Below the pieces are notes generated by a model. That model had not been told where the DNA came from and made no database searches. It worked only from the letters and a program-made list of their open reading frames with translations. From Mucilaginibacter sp. (GTDB lineage Bacteria; Bacteroidota; Bacteroidia; Sphingobacteriales; Sphingobacteriaceae), in NCBI GenBank assembly GCA_028287865.1, contig JAQBOU010000097.1, forward strand, positions 1 through 34,807: DNA of 34,807 nucleotides, written 5' to 3'. Shown here one piece after another: positions 11,801 to 20,139 of this stretch. The first letter of the stretch is position 1; every line of letters starts with the position of its first letter. The translations under genes and the position numbers were made by a program.

Positions 11801-12066
11801 GTTAAGCCTTGTATGCTTTTACTGCTGATGTTCTTTACACCATCAACATAAAGGAACTGATTTTGCAGTCCTGTTGCAAAGAAACCTTCCATTTGCTGCG
11901 GCGACATGCCGCCGTAGGATTCGATCACATAGATTGTTGGAAGGTTAAGCTTCGGGAAAATATCGATCGGTATATTTATTGCACTGAGCACTGCAAATAT
12001 TAAAAGGCTCATGGTTATTACTATTACAGTAACAGGCCTTTTCAGTGCGGATGTGACCATTGACAT
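8812..12066 (-). CDS. RND efflux transporter permease subunit (AcrB/CusA superfamily)
   Basis: 1084 aa, 12-TM RND architecture, GLALAIGILVDQATVTIENIHQ motif; 11-nt overlap with adaptor gene. Confidence 0.95.
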   Translation of the reverse strand: MSMVTSALKRPVTVIVITMSLLIFAVLSAINIPIDIFPKLNLPTIYVIESYGGMSPQQMEGFFATGLQNQFLYVDGVKNISSKSIQGLTIVKISFYETTNMAEASAQVALQVNRAQSFFPPGALPPQVIRYDASSLPVGELVLDSKSENLKDIYDLAATRIRPMFSTIPGLSAPPPFGSNARTIVFSIDPNKLRSFNLTPDEVVEALSKYNVMSPSGNLRVGNTMYLTTMNTLIKNSENFGNIPVITKNGVPIYVKDIARVTDAADVTVDYALINGKRSVYIPVVKTASASTWTVVQNLKSKLPEMQSLLPNDVKISYEFDQSVFVVNAVKSLMTEGGLGAILTGLMVLLFLRDWRSSLIVVITIPVSILIGVLLLSLFGQTINIMTLSGLALAIGILVDQATVTIENIHQHLEMGKSKRLAIYDACEEISFPLLLILLCILAVFAPSFMMNGVPKAMFLPLSMSIGLTMIVSFIIAQTLVPILSNWMIKAERYQTYHHGKVHAHAGESMDSYEEGQVNMHQQQEEEHPEENDLFEKVKQRFIKIIKRLMPRKKLYVLTYLVVVIVLAGIGFVVIGKDMMPKLNNGQFQIRLKEPQGTRLERTEDKFKQVLHIIDQTVNNHVKITSGYIGLVPSSFGSSNLYVFNTGTHEAVLQVNLDENYKVNMDELKDALRKNIAHELPEMSITFEPIDMTEKIMSQGANTPIEVQVAGKDLQQIKTYAYKVLGKLKQIPYLRDVQINQPLDYPVIAITLDRLKVSQLGLNVSDIARSVTASTSSSRFTLKNLWLDEKNAYTYQVQAQVPEYVMDNMDELKEIPLLKGQSSPTLADVATFKITTAPGEYDRTGPRRFITVSANIYKKDLGSATTAVQNAVQSIGAPPKGLIAEIGGMSGLLTETLTSLQNGLAFAILVIFLLLAANYQSFKVSLTVLVTIPAVILGSITALLITGSTLNLQSYMGMIMSTGVSVANAILIVTNAEKLRLEFRDSTKAAITSASIRLRPILMTSLAMIAGMIPMASGMGEAGEQSAPLGRAVIGGLFASTLAALFILPMVFAWVQNKTTYDEPSLMPEESTKTTNLNIQHHEI

Positions 12067-12072
12067 AGTTGA

Positions 12073-13530
12073 TTATTTTAATAAGTTTAAAACAGAATTT
12101 ACCTGGTTCTCGGTAATGGCTTTCTGGAACAGCGCATTTGAGTAATCATATTTGGCCTGCATGTAATCAGTTTCAGCGCGATACAGAATATTAAGGGCTG
12201 CATCCAGCGTAATAATATCTGATAAGCCATTTCTATATAGTGACAGGTTTTGCCGGTAGCTGTCATTTGCAGATTTCAGCTGATTTGGGATTTCTTTTAA
12301 GCGGTTTAAAGCAGTCTGCATTTCTACATCTGCCTGGCTGGCACTTACGGAGAGCAGTTGCTCTTGTTCCTGCAGTTTTTTAGATGCATAGTCAGTACTG
12401 GCTTTTTGCGTACGCAATTTTAGCTGTCTTCTCCGCAGATCGAACAAGTTATAAGATACGCCAACACCTATCAGGTAATTGCCTCTTTGAAAGCCATAGC
12501 CCGTTGAAAGACTATTGTATTGCCCGGCAGCGTCAACGCTCGACCCGCGGCCCCATGCTGCAGCTTCGAGGGATATTTTGGGATTATATAGATTTTTAAC
12601 CAGGTTTTCGCGTTCCAGGTTATTTTGATAAACAGACCTGTAATAATTGATCAACGGGTGATTGATGGTATCCTGCGGAAATAAATAAGCAGCTGGCTGA
12701 CCGATCAACGTATTTTCGATGGTTGTATCAGGCACTATTGACTGGTACGGAAAACCGCTCACAGCCGAAAGCTGTAATTGAACCTGCTTCAGCTGGTTAT
12801 TTACTTCTATATAATTTAGCCTGGCTTTTGACAGCTCGGCCTGTGCAATACTTGTATCAACACCGGCCCGTACGCCGCTTTTGGCAAGTGACATAATCGA
12901 CCGCAAGATCTCCCCGGTACGCTGAATATTCTGGTATTGTATACCGAGCAGACCCTGTAAGCGGAGAAGTTGTAAATAACCGCTGATGGTGTAAGCTTTC
13001 AGATCGTACTTTGACTCTGCATACTGGCTTTGCTGAACCGTTATATCTGAATTGGCAACTTTATTTTGAGCCCTGTATTTACCGAAGTTGTAAACTTCCC
13101 AATTGAGTTCGGCAATTCCAAGGTTATCTGATAACGCAGTGGTAACATTGGTATTATGGATACCACCCGAACTGGAAGGGATAATACCGAAGCCAAAATA
13201 AGGGCCGGTAGTATTGTTACTTGTACCTAAATCTGCCTGGTAATTTAATGTCAGGTCGGGCAGCCAGTTATTTCGTACTTCGTTTGCTTGCGCACGACGG
13301 ATAAGTATGGCCGCCGAATCCGTTAATAACGCAGGCGCTTTTTGATCAACGCTGTTAAGTAACTGTCTTAAAGTTATGGCCGACGATTGCATTGCATTCG
13401 CCGGTGGCGGCATTAGTATATTGCCGGGGAATGGTTTTGGTGTGTTGGCAGGTAATGATTGCTGTGCATTGGCGGCTATTGCAATCAATAGCAATACGCA
13501 CAAATACAAGCATCTCTTATAGTTGAACAT
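12073..13530 (-). CDS. TolC family outer membrane efflux protein
   Basis: Signal peptide, OEP-type repeats (GVDTSIAQAELSKARLNYIEVNNQLKQVQLQLSAVSG); operon with RND pump. Confidence 0.92.
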   Translation of the reverse strand: MFNYKRCLYLCVLLLIAIAANAQQSLPANTPKPFPGNILMPPPANAMQSSAITLRQLLNSVDQKAPALLTDSAAILIRRAQANEVRNNWLPDLTLNYQADLGTSNNTTGPYFGFGIIPSSSGGIHNTNVTTALSDNLGIAELNWEVYNFGKYRAQNKVANSDITVQQSQYAESKYDLKAYTISGYLQLLRLQGLLGIQYQNIQRTGEILRSIMSLAKSGVRAGVDTSIAQAELSKARLNYIEVNNQLKQVQLQLSAVSGFPYQSIVPDTTIENTLIGQPAAYLFPQDTINHPLINYYRSVYQNNLERENLVKNLYNPKISLEAAAWGRGSSVDAAGQYNSLSTGYGFQRGNYLIGVGVSYNLFDLRRRQLKLRTQKASTDYASKKLQEQEQLLSVSASQADVEMQTALNRLKEIPNQLKSANDSYRQNLSLYRNGLSDIITLDAALNILYRAETDYMQAKYDYSNALFQKAITENQVNSVLNLLK

Positions 13531-13623
13531 TTCAATAATGAATTAGATGAATATTATAACAAAATATAAAGGCTATAAAGCCAAATTGTTAAATAATCGC
13601 GGAAGGCGATTAACAAAGAAATG

Positions 13624-14034
13624 TCAGATAAGAAGTGCGCTGTTGATCAGCCAGGTTCCCCTGTCGGGGTGCAAGTTTAATTGTAAGCGGCGCAAAAACC
13701 GGGCGCTTATACCAGCCTGTATATTAAAAAGAATAGGGAATAGAATACCCAGGAAAAATGAAAACCGCAAAAATAGCTGGGTGCCAGGCTCTGCAAGCTT
13801 TTTTTGAACAGCGCTCATGTTGAACCGGCTGTTTTCTGAATATTCCAGCGTGCGCTTGGTGAACGCTTTTACTAAAATATTTTTGCCCAAAGGAGGGTGG
13901 ATGCGGCTAAACATGGTAAACCCTAAAAATGGCTTGGCCACTAATAGCATTACAGCAAAACAGAAATATATTTTAGCCGGTTTGAACAGGTGCATGTTTA
14001 AAAACAATAATATTATAATACTATTGAAATACAA
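13624..14034 (-). CDS. Small membrane-associated hypothetical protein (a more likely start is the internal Met at about 13995)
   Basis: 136 aa ORF with hydrophobic segments; no family recognised. Confidence 0.45.
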   Translation of the reverse strand: MYFNSIIILLFLNMHLFKPAKIYFCFAVMLLVAKPFLGFTMFSRIHPPLGKNILVKAFTKRTLEYSENSRFNMSAVQKKLAEPGTQLFLRFSFFLGILFPILFNIQAGISARFLRRLQLNLHPDRGTWLINSALLI

Positions 14035-14206
14035 AGTTCGACAGAAATTGTTAAATAAAACTTCGGTAACATTAATGTTGCAAAGGTGGAATTAACAAGA
14101 TTTCTTTTAAGTGGGAATCTATTTCAAGAATAAGTATAATTGTAAATAGAAAATGTTACCGTTTTAAGAGCGGGTTATTTTTGTTGGGTGTTCCATTTTT
14201 TGAGAA

Positions 14207-14242
14207 GGAACGCGTGGAACGTTTGGAACGGGTGGAACACTT
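14207..14242. repeat. Four tandem 9-bp iterons beginning GGAAC
   Basis: GGAACGCGT GGAACGTTT GGAACGGGT GGAACACTT; GGAAC starts at 14207, 14216, 14225, 14234. Confidence 0.9.
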
Positions 14243-14389
14243 GATATAAACCTATTTAATTATATATAGTACAGTTATTTATGTTTTTTAGTTAAATAAT
14301 AAGTTTAACTAAATAGATCGGCGATCTACCAGTTGAACGCCCAATAAATTAGAAAACCAAGTTACCGATTACCAACTATAAAACCTGAT

Positions 14390-15763
14390 ATGAAAAATCT
14401 AACCCAAAAAATCGCAGTCGTTTTTTTGTTCGCAACTTTCCTTATTCCATTAATCAGCAAAGCACAAAGCAGTCCGGAATTATTTGATGGTAAAACCCTT
14501 AAGGGCTGGAAACGCCTGGCCGGAACAGCGGATTATAAGGTGGAAGACGGTGCTATCGTTGGTACAACCGTGCTTAACTCCGGTAATACTTTTCTGGTAA
14601 CAGATAAAGAATACGGCGACTTTATTTTGGAGATGGATACTAAAATTGAAAGCCCGCTAAGTAATTCAGGAGTTCAAACCCGTAGCCATTATGATCCATC
14701 CGGCAATAACGGTAAAGGCAAAGTTTATGGCAGGCAGTTTGAGATCGATCCATCAGTACGCAAATGGTCGGGTGGGATCTATGACGAGGGCAGGCGCGAT
14801 TGGCTGTATCCGCTTGATCTGAACGCAAAGGCTAAAGATGCGTTTAAGGTGGGTGAATATAACCACATCCGTATAGAATGTATCGGCAACGAAATGAAAA
14901 CATGGATAAACGGCACCCCGGTTGCTTACATGGTGGATACAGTTGATAGCAAAGGATTTATCGGTTTACAGGTTCATGCAGTAAGCACAACTGAGCAAGC
15001 CGGTAAAAAAGTGTATTTCAAAAATCTCCGCATCCAAACAAAAAACCTGGTACCTAAGCCATTTCCGAAAGATGTATTCGTGGTAAATTACACACCTAAT
15101 ACCCTATCTGCCCATGAAAAAGCAAGTGGCTGGAAATTACTGTACGATGGTCATACCTCAACCGGATGGCGCGGGGCAACAATAACTGCGTTTCCGGCTA
15201 AAGGCTGGGTGTATAACGAAGGCGCTATGCATGTACTGCCATCGGCCGGGAAAGAAGAGTCAGGCGGCGGCGATATTGTTACTGATGACATGTACAGCGC
15301 GTTTGACCTCTCCTTCGAATTTAAATTAACACCGGGAGCCAATACCGGCGTAAAATACTTTGTTACCCTGAGCGAAGTTACCAAAGGATCGGCTATTGGT
15401 TTGGAATACCAGGTTTTGGATGATGCGCTGCACCCCGATGCCAAGCTGGGCCGTAATGGCGACCGCACGCTGGCCTCTCTTTACGACCTGATCCCATCCA
15501 AAAAACAGGAGCGTTTTACAAGGTCGATAGGAGCATGGAATACCGGCCGGATCGTGGTTTATCCTGATAACCATGTGGAGCATTATTTAAACGGCGTTAA
15601 AGTACTAGAGTATGAAAGAGGCTCAAAAGAGTTCCGCGACCTGGTAGCCATTAGTAAATATGTGATCTGGAAAAACTTCGGCGAAGCCAAAGAAGGGCAT
15701 ATTTTATTACAGGACCATGGAAATGAGGCGTATTTCAGGAGTATTAAGATCAGAAAGCTGTAA
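14390..15763 (+). CDS. Secreted protein with two DUF1080 (3-keto-disaccharide hydrolase / LamG-like) domains
   Basis: Signal peptide; ELFDGKTLKGWKRL and KLLYDGHTSTGWRGA domain starts; terminal YFRSIKIRKL. Confidence 0.9.
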   Translation: MKNLTQKIAVVFLFATFLIPLISKAQSSPELFDGKTLKGWKRLAGTADYKVEDGAIVGTTVLNSGNTFLVTDKEYGDFILEMDTKIESPLSNSGVQTRSHYDPSGNNGKGKVYGRQFEIDPSVRKWSGGIYDEGRRDWLYPLDLNAKAKDAFKVGEYNHIRIECIGNEMKTWINGTPVAYMVDTVDSKGFIGLQVHAVSTTEQAGKKVYFKNLRIQTKNLVPKPFPKDVFVVNYTPNTLSAHEKASGWKLLYDGHTSTGWRGATITAFPAKGWVYNEGAMHVLPSAGKEESGGGDIVTDDMYSAFDLSFEFKLTPGANTGVKYFVTLSEVTKGSAIGLEYQVLDDALHPDAKLGRNGDRTLASLYDLIPSKKQERFTRSIGAWNTGRIVVYPDNHVEHYLNGVKVLEYERGSKEFRDLVAISKYVIWKNFGEAKEGHILLQDHGNEAYFRSIKIRKL

Positions 15764-15787
15764 TCCGGTCCTCATGACATCGATTTG

Positions 15788-15878
15788 AAAAATTCCTCCC
15801 AGTGAAGGGGTGCGGTTGACAGTGAAGTAGCAGGGGAGGGGTTTCGCAGCGAATGCCCGCTGAGTAGTTTCCAGAAAA
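15788..15878. repeat. Left copy of ~90-bp imperfect direct repeat flanking palindromic element A
   Basis: Shares ggggtgcggttgacagtgaagtagcag...ggaggggtttcg with 16075-16166. Confidence 0.85.
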
Positions 15879-15888
15879 TTCCCGCCCG

Positions 15889-16056
15889 TTCAAGTGTCCA
15901 CACTTGAATGCAAAAAGTTTAAGCATCCACGCTTAAATTATTAACTATTTCTAAAGAGCGTTCAGATTCGCACCGATATATCAAAATTTGCAATGCATGT
16001 TTTTGACGTAAGCGTGGACGCTTACAATTTCAGGTGTCCAAGTGTAGACACTTGAA
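15889..16056 (+). repeat. Mirror-ordered palindromic element, copy A (4 palindromes, no ORF)
   Basis: Palindromes at 15889-15908 (TTCAAGTGTCCACACTTGAA), 15918-15937 (TTTAAGCATCCACGCTTAAA), 16008-16025 (GTAAGCGTGGACGCTTAC), 16037-16056 (TCCAAGTGTAGACACTTGAA). Confidence 0.88.
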
Positions 16057-16074
16057 CAGGCGATGGTTGCCGCT

Positions 16075-16166
16075 AAAATTCCCTCCCAAGGGAGGGGTGC
16101 GGTTGACAGTGAAGTAGCAGGGAGGGGTTTCGCCGGCCAATGCCTGCTAATCAATTTCCAAAAGAA
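16075..16166. repeat. Right copy of ~90-bp imperfect direct repeat flanking palindromic element A
   Basis: Aligned by eye to 15788-15878. Confidence 0.85.
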
Positions 16167-16200
16167 TAAGCATTAATGAACAGTTCGTAAACCCCTGCCT

Positions 16201-16241
16201 CCACCTTCCCTCCAAAGGAGTCCTATGGACCAGGGAAGGAA
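16201..16241 (+). repeat. Dispersed intergenic repeat, also present inverted at 5220-5259
   Basis: ccaccttccctccaaaggagtcctatggaccagggaagga matches the reverse complement of the 5220-5259 segment. Confidence 0.8.
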
Positions 16242-16277
16242 TCGCAAGGTCCTTGTTTTTAATCCCGATTCATTCAT

Positions 16278-17291
16278 TCACACTACCTCATTCTTCTTCT
16301 GAAAACTATAATACAAATAGAATAACGAAGGAAGTATTAAAAAGCTACCTATAATAAGCCCCCAGCCTAAATCGTCTATAGTTTTTGGCGGGGCATGCAG
16401 CGCCATTAATGATAAATTTTGACCGCCCTTTACCATCACCATATAAGGCCAGTGCATATAACCCACCGCTAAAAGGATCATGGTTACCTGGAAACCGGCA
16501 AATATCCTGATGATCTTTCTTTTTCCCTTATAGATCAGCACCCAAAGCGTAATCAGCGACAAAGTTGCAGCTATTACCGCTACCAGGCTCACGGGATTGC
16601 CAAATATCCAGTGTGCCAGGCGGATATGTTCAATTTCAGCCGCTAAAAATACCGCACCACCAAAAATTACCGCAATAATGTTCATAACCCTGGCTTTTTT
16701 AATAAAACGACGGGCGTCATTATCATCTTCAGCCTCGCCGATGAGGTAAATAGCTGCCAGGTAACCGCTTAAGGCTACAGTAAATAGTCCTACGGCAACC
16801 GAAAAATAGTTAAGCCAGCTAAAAATATAGCCCGTAACAAACGAGGTAGGGTGCAGGTCTATTTGCCTGGAGATAACGCTCCCGGCAATAATGCCTAAAA
16901 ACAGCGGGGTAACAAAGCTGGAATAGACAAATACGTGATTATAGATCCGCTGCGTATTTTCGCCTTTTATAGCATCATAGTTTCTGAAAGAGAAAGCGGT
17001 ACCCCGGGCAGTGATTCCCAGCAGCATAATAAGCAGCGGGATATGCAGGTAAGTACACATTTGGCTGTATATAAACGGAAAGCCAACAAACATGATCACC
17101 ACGGCTATGATCAGCCACATGTGGTTTGCTTCCCAAATAGGGCCCATTGCCTGATACATGGTTTTTCGGGTGCGTGATTTATTTTTATCCGAGGTAAAAA
17201 GCTCGATAATACCCGCGCCAAAATCGGCCCCGCCAAGCAAAAAATATAACACAATGGCTAAAAACAAAAAAGCGATCACAACATATAACAT
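16278..17291 (-). CDS. cydB: Cytochrome bd ubiquinol oxidase subunit II
   Basis: LGGADFGAGIIELF, WEANHMWLI, GTAFSFRNY motifs; adjacent to cydA. Confidence 0.95.
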   Translation of the reverse strand: MLYVVIAFLFLAIVLYFLLGGADFGAGIIELFTSDKNKSRTRKTMYQAMGPIWEANHMWLIIAVVIMFVGFPFIYSQMCTYLHIPLLIMLLGITARGTAFSFRNYDAIKGENTQRIYNHVFVYSSFVTPLFLGIIAGSVISRQIDLHPTSFVTGYIFSWLNYFSVAVGLFTVALSGYLAAIYLIGEAEDDNDARRFIKKARVMNIIAVIFGGAVFLAAEIEHIRLAHWIFGNPVSLVAVIAATLSLITLWVLIYKGKRKIIRIFAGFQVTMILLAVGYMHWPYMVMVKGGQNLSLMALHAPPKTIDDLGWGLIIGSFLILPSLFYLYYSFQKKNEVV

Positions 17292-17297
17292 AAGCTT

Positions 17298-18608
17298 CTA
17301 TTTAACGTCGTACAATTCAGGAACCATCTTTATTTGCCTGCTTAACAGGAAGATAACAGCAATACTTAAAGTGAAGTAAATAGCCGTAAAAAGATAAAAA
17401 GAGTAATGGATACCAGGCATGGGTGTTACCGCGGCGCTCGTCCGCATAATTCCCTGGATGATCCATGGCTGACGGCCAACTTCGGTAACTGTCCATCCGG
17501 CCTCTACCGCAATAAAGCCAAATGGAGTTGCTAAAATAAACAGATTCAAAAACCAGTTCTTGTTGAGCCAGCTTCTTTTTTTCCAAAGAGCAATAAAATA
17601 TATGATGCCCAACAACATCATAGCCGAGCCGATAGCGATCATCAGCTCAAAGGCCAGGTGGGTAACCATAACCGGAGGTTCATCCTGGTCGGGGATGGTA
17701 TCGAGCCCTTTAACAGGTTCTTTAAAATTATCGTTTACCAAAAAACTTAATAGTCCGGGTATTTCAATGCCGTATTTAACTTTCTTATTTAAGGTATCCG
17801 GTATGCCGCCAATAACCAATGGCGAGTAGGACTGCGTATGATAATAAGCTTCCATTGCAGCGAGTTTGGCAGGTTGATTTTTTGCTGCATTTTTAGCAGA
17901 GATATCACCGCTAAAGGGTTGTAATATAGCTGCTACCGCTCCAAAAATGATGGCAATTTTAAATGCCTGGGTATGAAACCGGATATTTCTTTGGCGGGCG
18001 ATCATCAGGGCATGTATTCCGGCTACTGCAAAACCGGTGGCAGAAAATGCAGCCAGCGTCATATGCAACGCTTCTGAGAACCAGGAACCATTAAACATGG
18101 CTTTAATGGGATCGATATTGAGATACTGGCCATTTACATAATCAAAACCGGCCGGGTTATTCATCCATGAATTGGCAGATACCACTAAAATTCCCGAAGC
18201 GATACCGCTTATACCCACTATAACACCGGTAAACCAGTGAAACCATTTATTAAACCTGTTCCATCCGTAAAGGAAAAACCCGAGCGCAATGGCCTCGATA
18301 AAAAAAGCAACCCCTTCCAGCGAAAAAGGCATGCCGAATATCGGCCCCGCGTGTTCCATAAATTTGGGCCACAACAGCCCTAGCTCGAAAGATAAAATTG
18401 TGCCAGATACGGCGCCGGTAGCAAAAAATATAGCTACTCCCTTGCTCCATGCCTGCGTAACGTTTTTATAAACAGCATCGCCCGTGCGTATCCATTTGTA
18501 GTGCGATACGGCCATAAACAATGGCATCACCATCCCTATACAGGAGTATATGATGTGAAAGCCTAACGATATGGCCATTTGCGACCTTGCAGCTATAAAG
18601 TCATTCAT
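17298..18608 (-). CDS. cydA: Cytochrome bd ubiquinol oxidase subunit I
   Basis: ARSQMAISLGFHIIYSCIGMVMP, GVAIFFATGAVSGTILSFELGLLWPKFM, EAGWTVTEVGRQPWI. Confidence 0.96.
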   Translation of the reverse strand: MNDFIAARSQMAISLGFHIIYSCIGMVMPLFMAVSHYKWIRTGDAVYKNVTQAWSKGVAIFFATGAVSGTILSFELGLLWPKFMEHAGPIFGMPFSLEGVAFFIEAIALGFFLYGWNRFNKWFHWFTGVIVGISGIASGILVVSANSWMNNPAGFDYVNGQYLNIDPIKAMFNGSWFSEALHMTLAAFSATGFAVAGIHALMIARQRNIRFHTQAFKIAIIFGAVAAILQPFSGDISAKNAAKNQPAKLAAMEAYYHTQSYSPLVIGGIPDTLNKKVKYGIEIPGLLSFLVNDNFKEPVKGLDTIPDQDEPPVMVTHLAFELMIAIGSAMMLLGIIYFIALWKKRSWLNKNWFLNLFILATPFGFIAVEAGWTVTEVGRQPWIIQGIMRTSAAVTPMPGIHYSFYLFTAIYFTLSIAVIFLLSRQIKMVPELYDVK

Positions 18609-18843
18609 ATATTATGTTCGCTCTAAATTGTGTCGCGAAGCCTGCAAACACGCAGCGCGACTTTTATTTGTATAAAAGGTGGATAAGCTTTCTTATCTAT
18701 TTGCCTCACCTAAATCCTTTCCAAAGGAGAAAACTTTGACCGACAAAGTAGTATTTTAAGCCCTTCTCCAAGGGAGATAGGTTGGGATGAGGCATCCCTC
18801 ATTGCTTATCCAAACTTATTTAACAGGGTTGGGCGGAGCCGGT

Positions 18844-19257
18844 TTAATGAGGCAATCCGTCCCTTACTGCTCCGTAAACCCAGGTCCCTGCTATAGCGCT
18901 TAAAAGCGTTACGGTAACAACCAGGAAGCCGCTTCCTATTTGTGCAAACAAAGGGCCGGGGCAGGCTCCTGTAAGTGCCCATCCTAAACCAAATATTAAT
19001 CCGCCATAAACATTTCCCCAGTGGAATTTTTTTGTTGGTATGATGATGTCCTCGCCACTGAACGTTTTAAGCCTGAACCGTTTGATAATTAATATAGCGA
19101 TCAGACCGACAACTATCGCGCTGCAAATAATACCATACATATGAAAAGCCTGCAGCCTGAACATTTCCTGGATCCTGAACCATGAAATAACTTCCGACTT
19201 TACCAGGATAATGCCAAATACCAAACCTGCCAATAAATATTTAAAGTTACGCTTCAT
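18844..19257 (-). CDS. YeeE/YedE-type membrane protein, C-terminal half of a split pair (DUF6691-like)
   Basis: GLIFGLGWALTGACPGPLFAQIGSG motif; ATG overlaps upstream gene stop. Confidence 0.88.
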   Translation of the reverse strand: MKRNFKYLLAGLVFGIILVKSEVISWFRIQEMFRLQAFHMYGIICSAIVVGLIAILIIKRFRLKTFSGEDIIIPTKKFHWGNVYGGLIFGLGWALTGACPGPLFAQIGSGFLVVTVTLLSAIAGTWVYGAVRDGLPH

Positions 19258-19814
19258 AATTTAATAAGGTAAGGTAAAATAAACCAGGTCATTACAAAAC
19301 CGCCGATCATAAAACAGCAGGTAGCAACTACCGAAGGCCATTGAAGGGACGCTATGCCCATAATAGAATGACCGGAGGTACATCCACCGGCATACCGGGT
19401 GCCAAAGCCTACCAAAAAACCGCCTGCCACCATAAAAATAAGTCCTCTTAAAGTAAACAGTTGATGAAAGCTGAAAATATCCTGCGGCAATAAACCGCTG
19501 AAATCTTTCAAGCCCTGTTGTTTTAGCAATGCGGTAGTATGTGGATTAATAGCGACAGCATGCTGCCCATTTAAAAATTGCGCGGCAACAAATCCGCCTA
19601 AAACAATACCGGCAACAAAAAACAGGTTCCAGCTTTCTTTTTTCCAGTCGTACTTAAAAAATGAAATATTAGCAGGGATACAAAAAGCACAAATATGTCT
19701 GAGTGATGAGGATATGCCAAATGATTTATTTCCTGCAAATAACAATGCAGGTACGATTAGGCCCATTAACGGTCCTGCTATATACCATGGCCATGGTTCC
19801 TTTAAAAACTCCAT
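19254..19814 (-). CDS. YeeE/YedE family membrane protein, N-terminal half (putative sulfur-compound transporter)
   Basis: GGFLVGFGTRYAGGCTSGHSIMGIASLQWPS motif. Confidence 0.9.
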   Translation of the reverse strand: MEFLKEPWPWYIAGPLMGLIVPALLFAGNKSFGISSSLRHICAFCIPANISFFKYDWKKESWNLFFVAGIVLGGFVAAQFLNGQHAVAINPHTTALLKQQGLKDFSGLLPQDIFSFHQLFTLRGLIFMVAGGFLVGFGTRYAGGCTSGHSIMGIASLQWPSVVATCCFMIGGFVMTWFILPYLIKL

Positions 19815-19947
19815 ATATTATAATGTAAAATATGCATTACAAATATACCCAATACTGAATTTAACTATCCGGCTTTAAAAAATTGCTTGTTAAATAGAAT
19901 TATTCTAAAGAATTTAAAAATGGTAACTGCATCATATTCAAAAAGGA

Positions 19948-20010
19948 GGCTCCTATGGAGCCGAAAACGGTGGCGGCTGTTTTCTATAAACAGGGTACTC
20001 CTGCGGAGTA
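19948..20010 (+). repeat. Double-palindrome unit 1
   Basis: GGCTCCTATGGAGCC - 33 nt - TACTCCTGCGGAGTA, with tctataaacagg next to the second palindrome. Confidence 0.85.
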
Positions 20011-20052
20011 AAAAAACGAACCTGTAAATATATAACAGGATTATTCTGTAAC

Positions 20053-20139
20053 ATGTCAACTAAAATCCGGACAAGACCGCGTCTATAAATAATGGTTTTA
20101 ACCTCACCAAAAATGTCAACTAAAATCCGGACAAGACCG
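20053..20139. repeat. Two identical 27-bp direct repeats atgtcaactaaaatccggacaagaccg, period 60 bp
   Basis: 20053-20079 and 20113-20139, plus related tgtcaacttattttaggac at 20142-20160. Confidence 0.9.

Noticed and set aside
13547-14095. Plus-strand ORFs opposite the 13624-14034 hypothetical
   Set aside because: Low-complexity, basic translations without signal peptide or family features; the minus-strand ORF is the better candidate.
15889-16056. Palindromes of element A as an ordinary rho-independent terminator for DUF1080 or cydB
   Set aside because: The 2-nt spacers and lack of a following T tract do not fit, and the mirror order with a homologous copy elsewhere is unexplained by termination.
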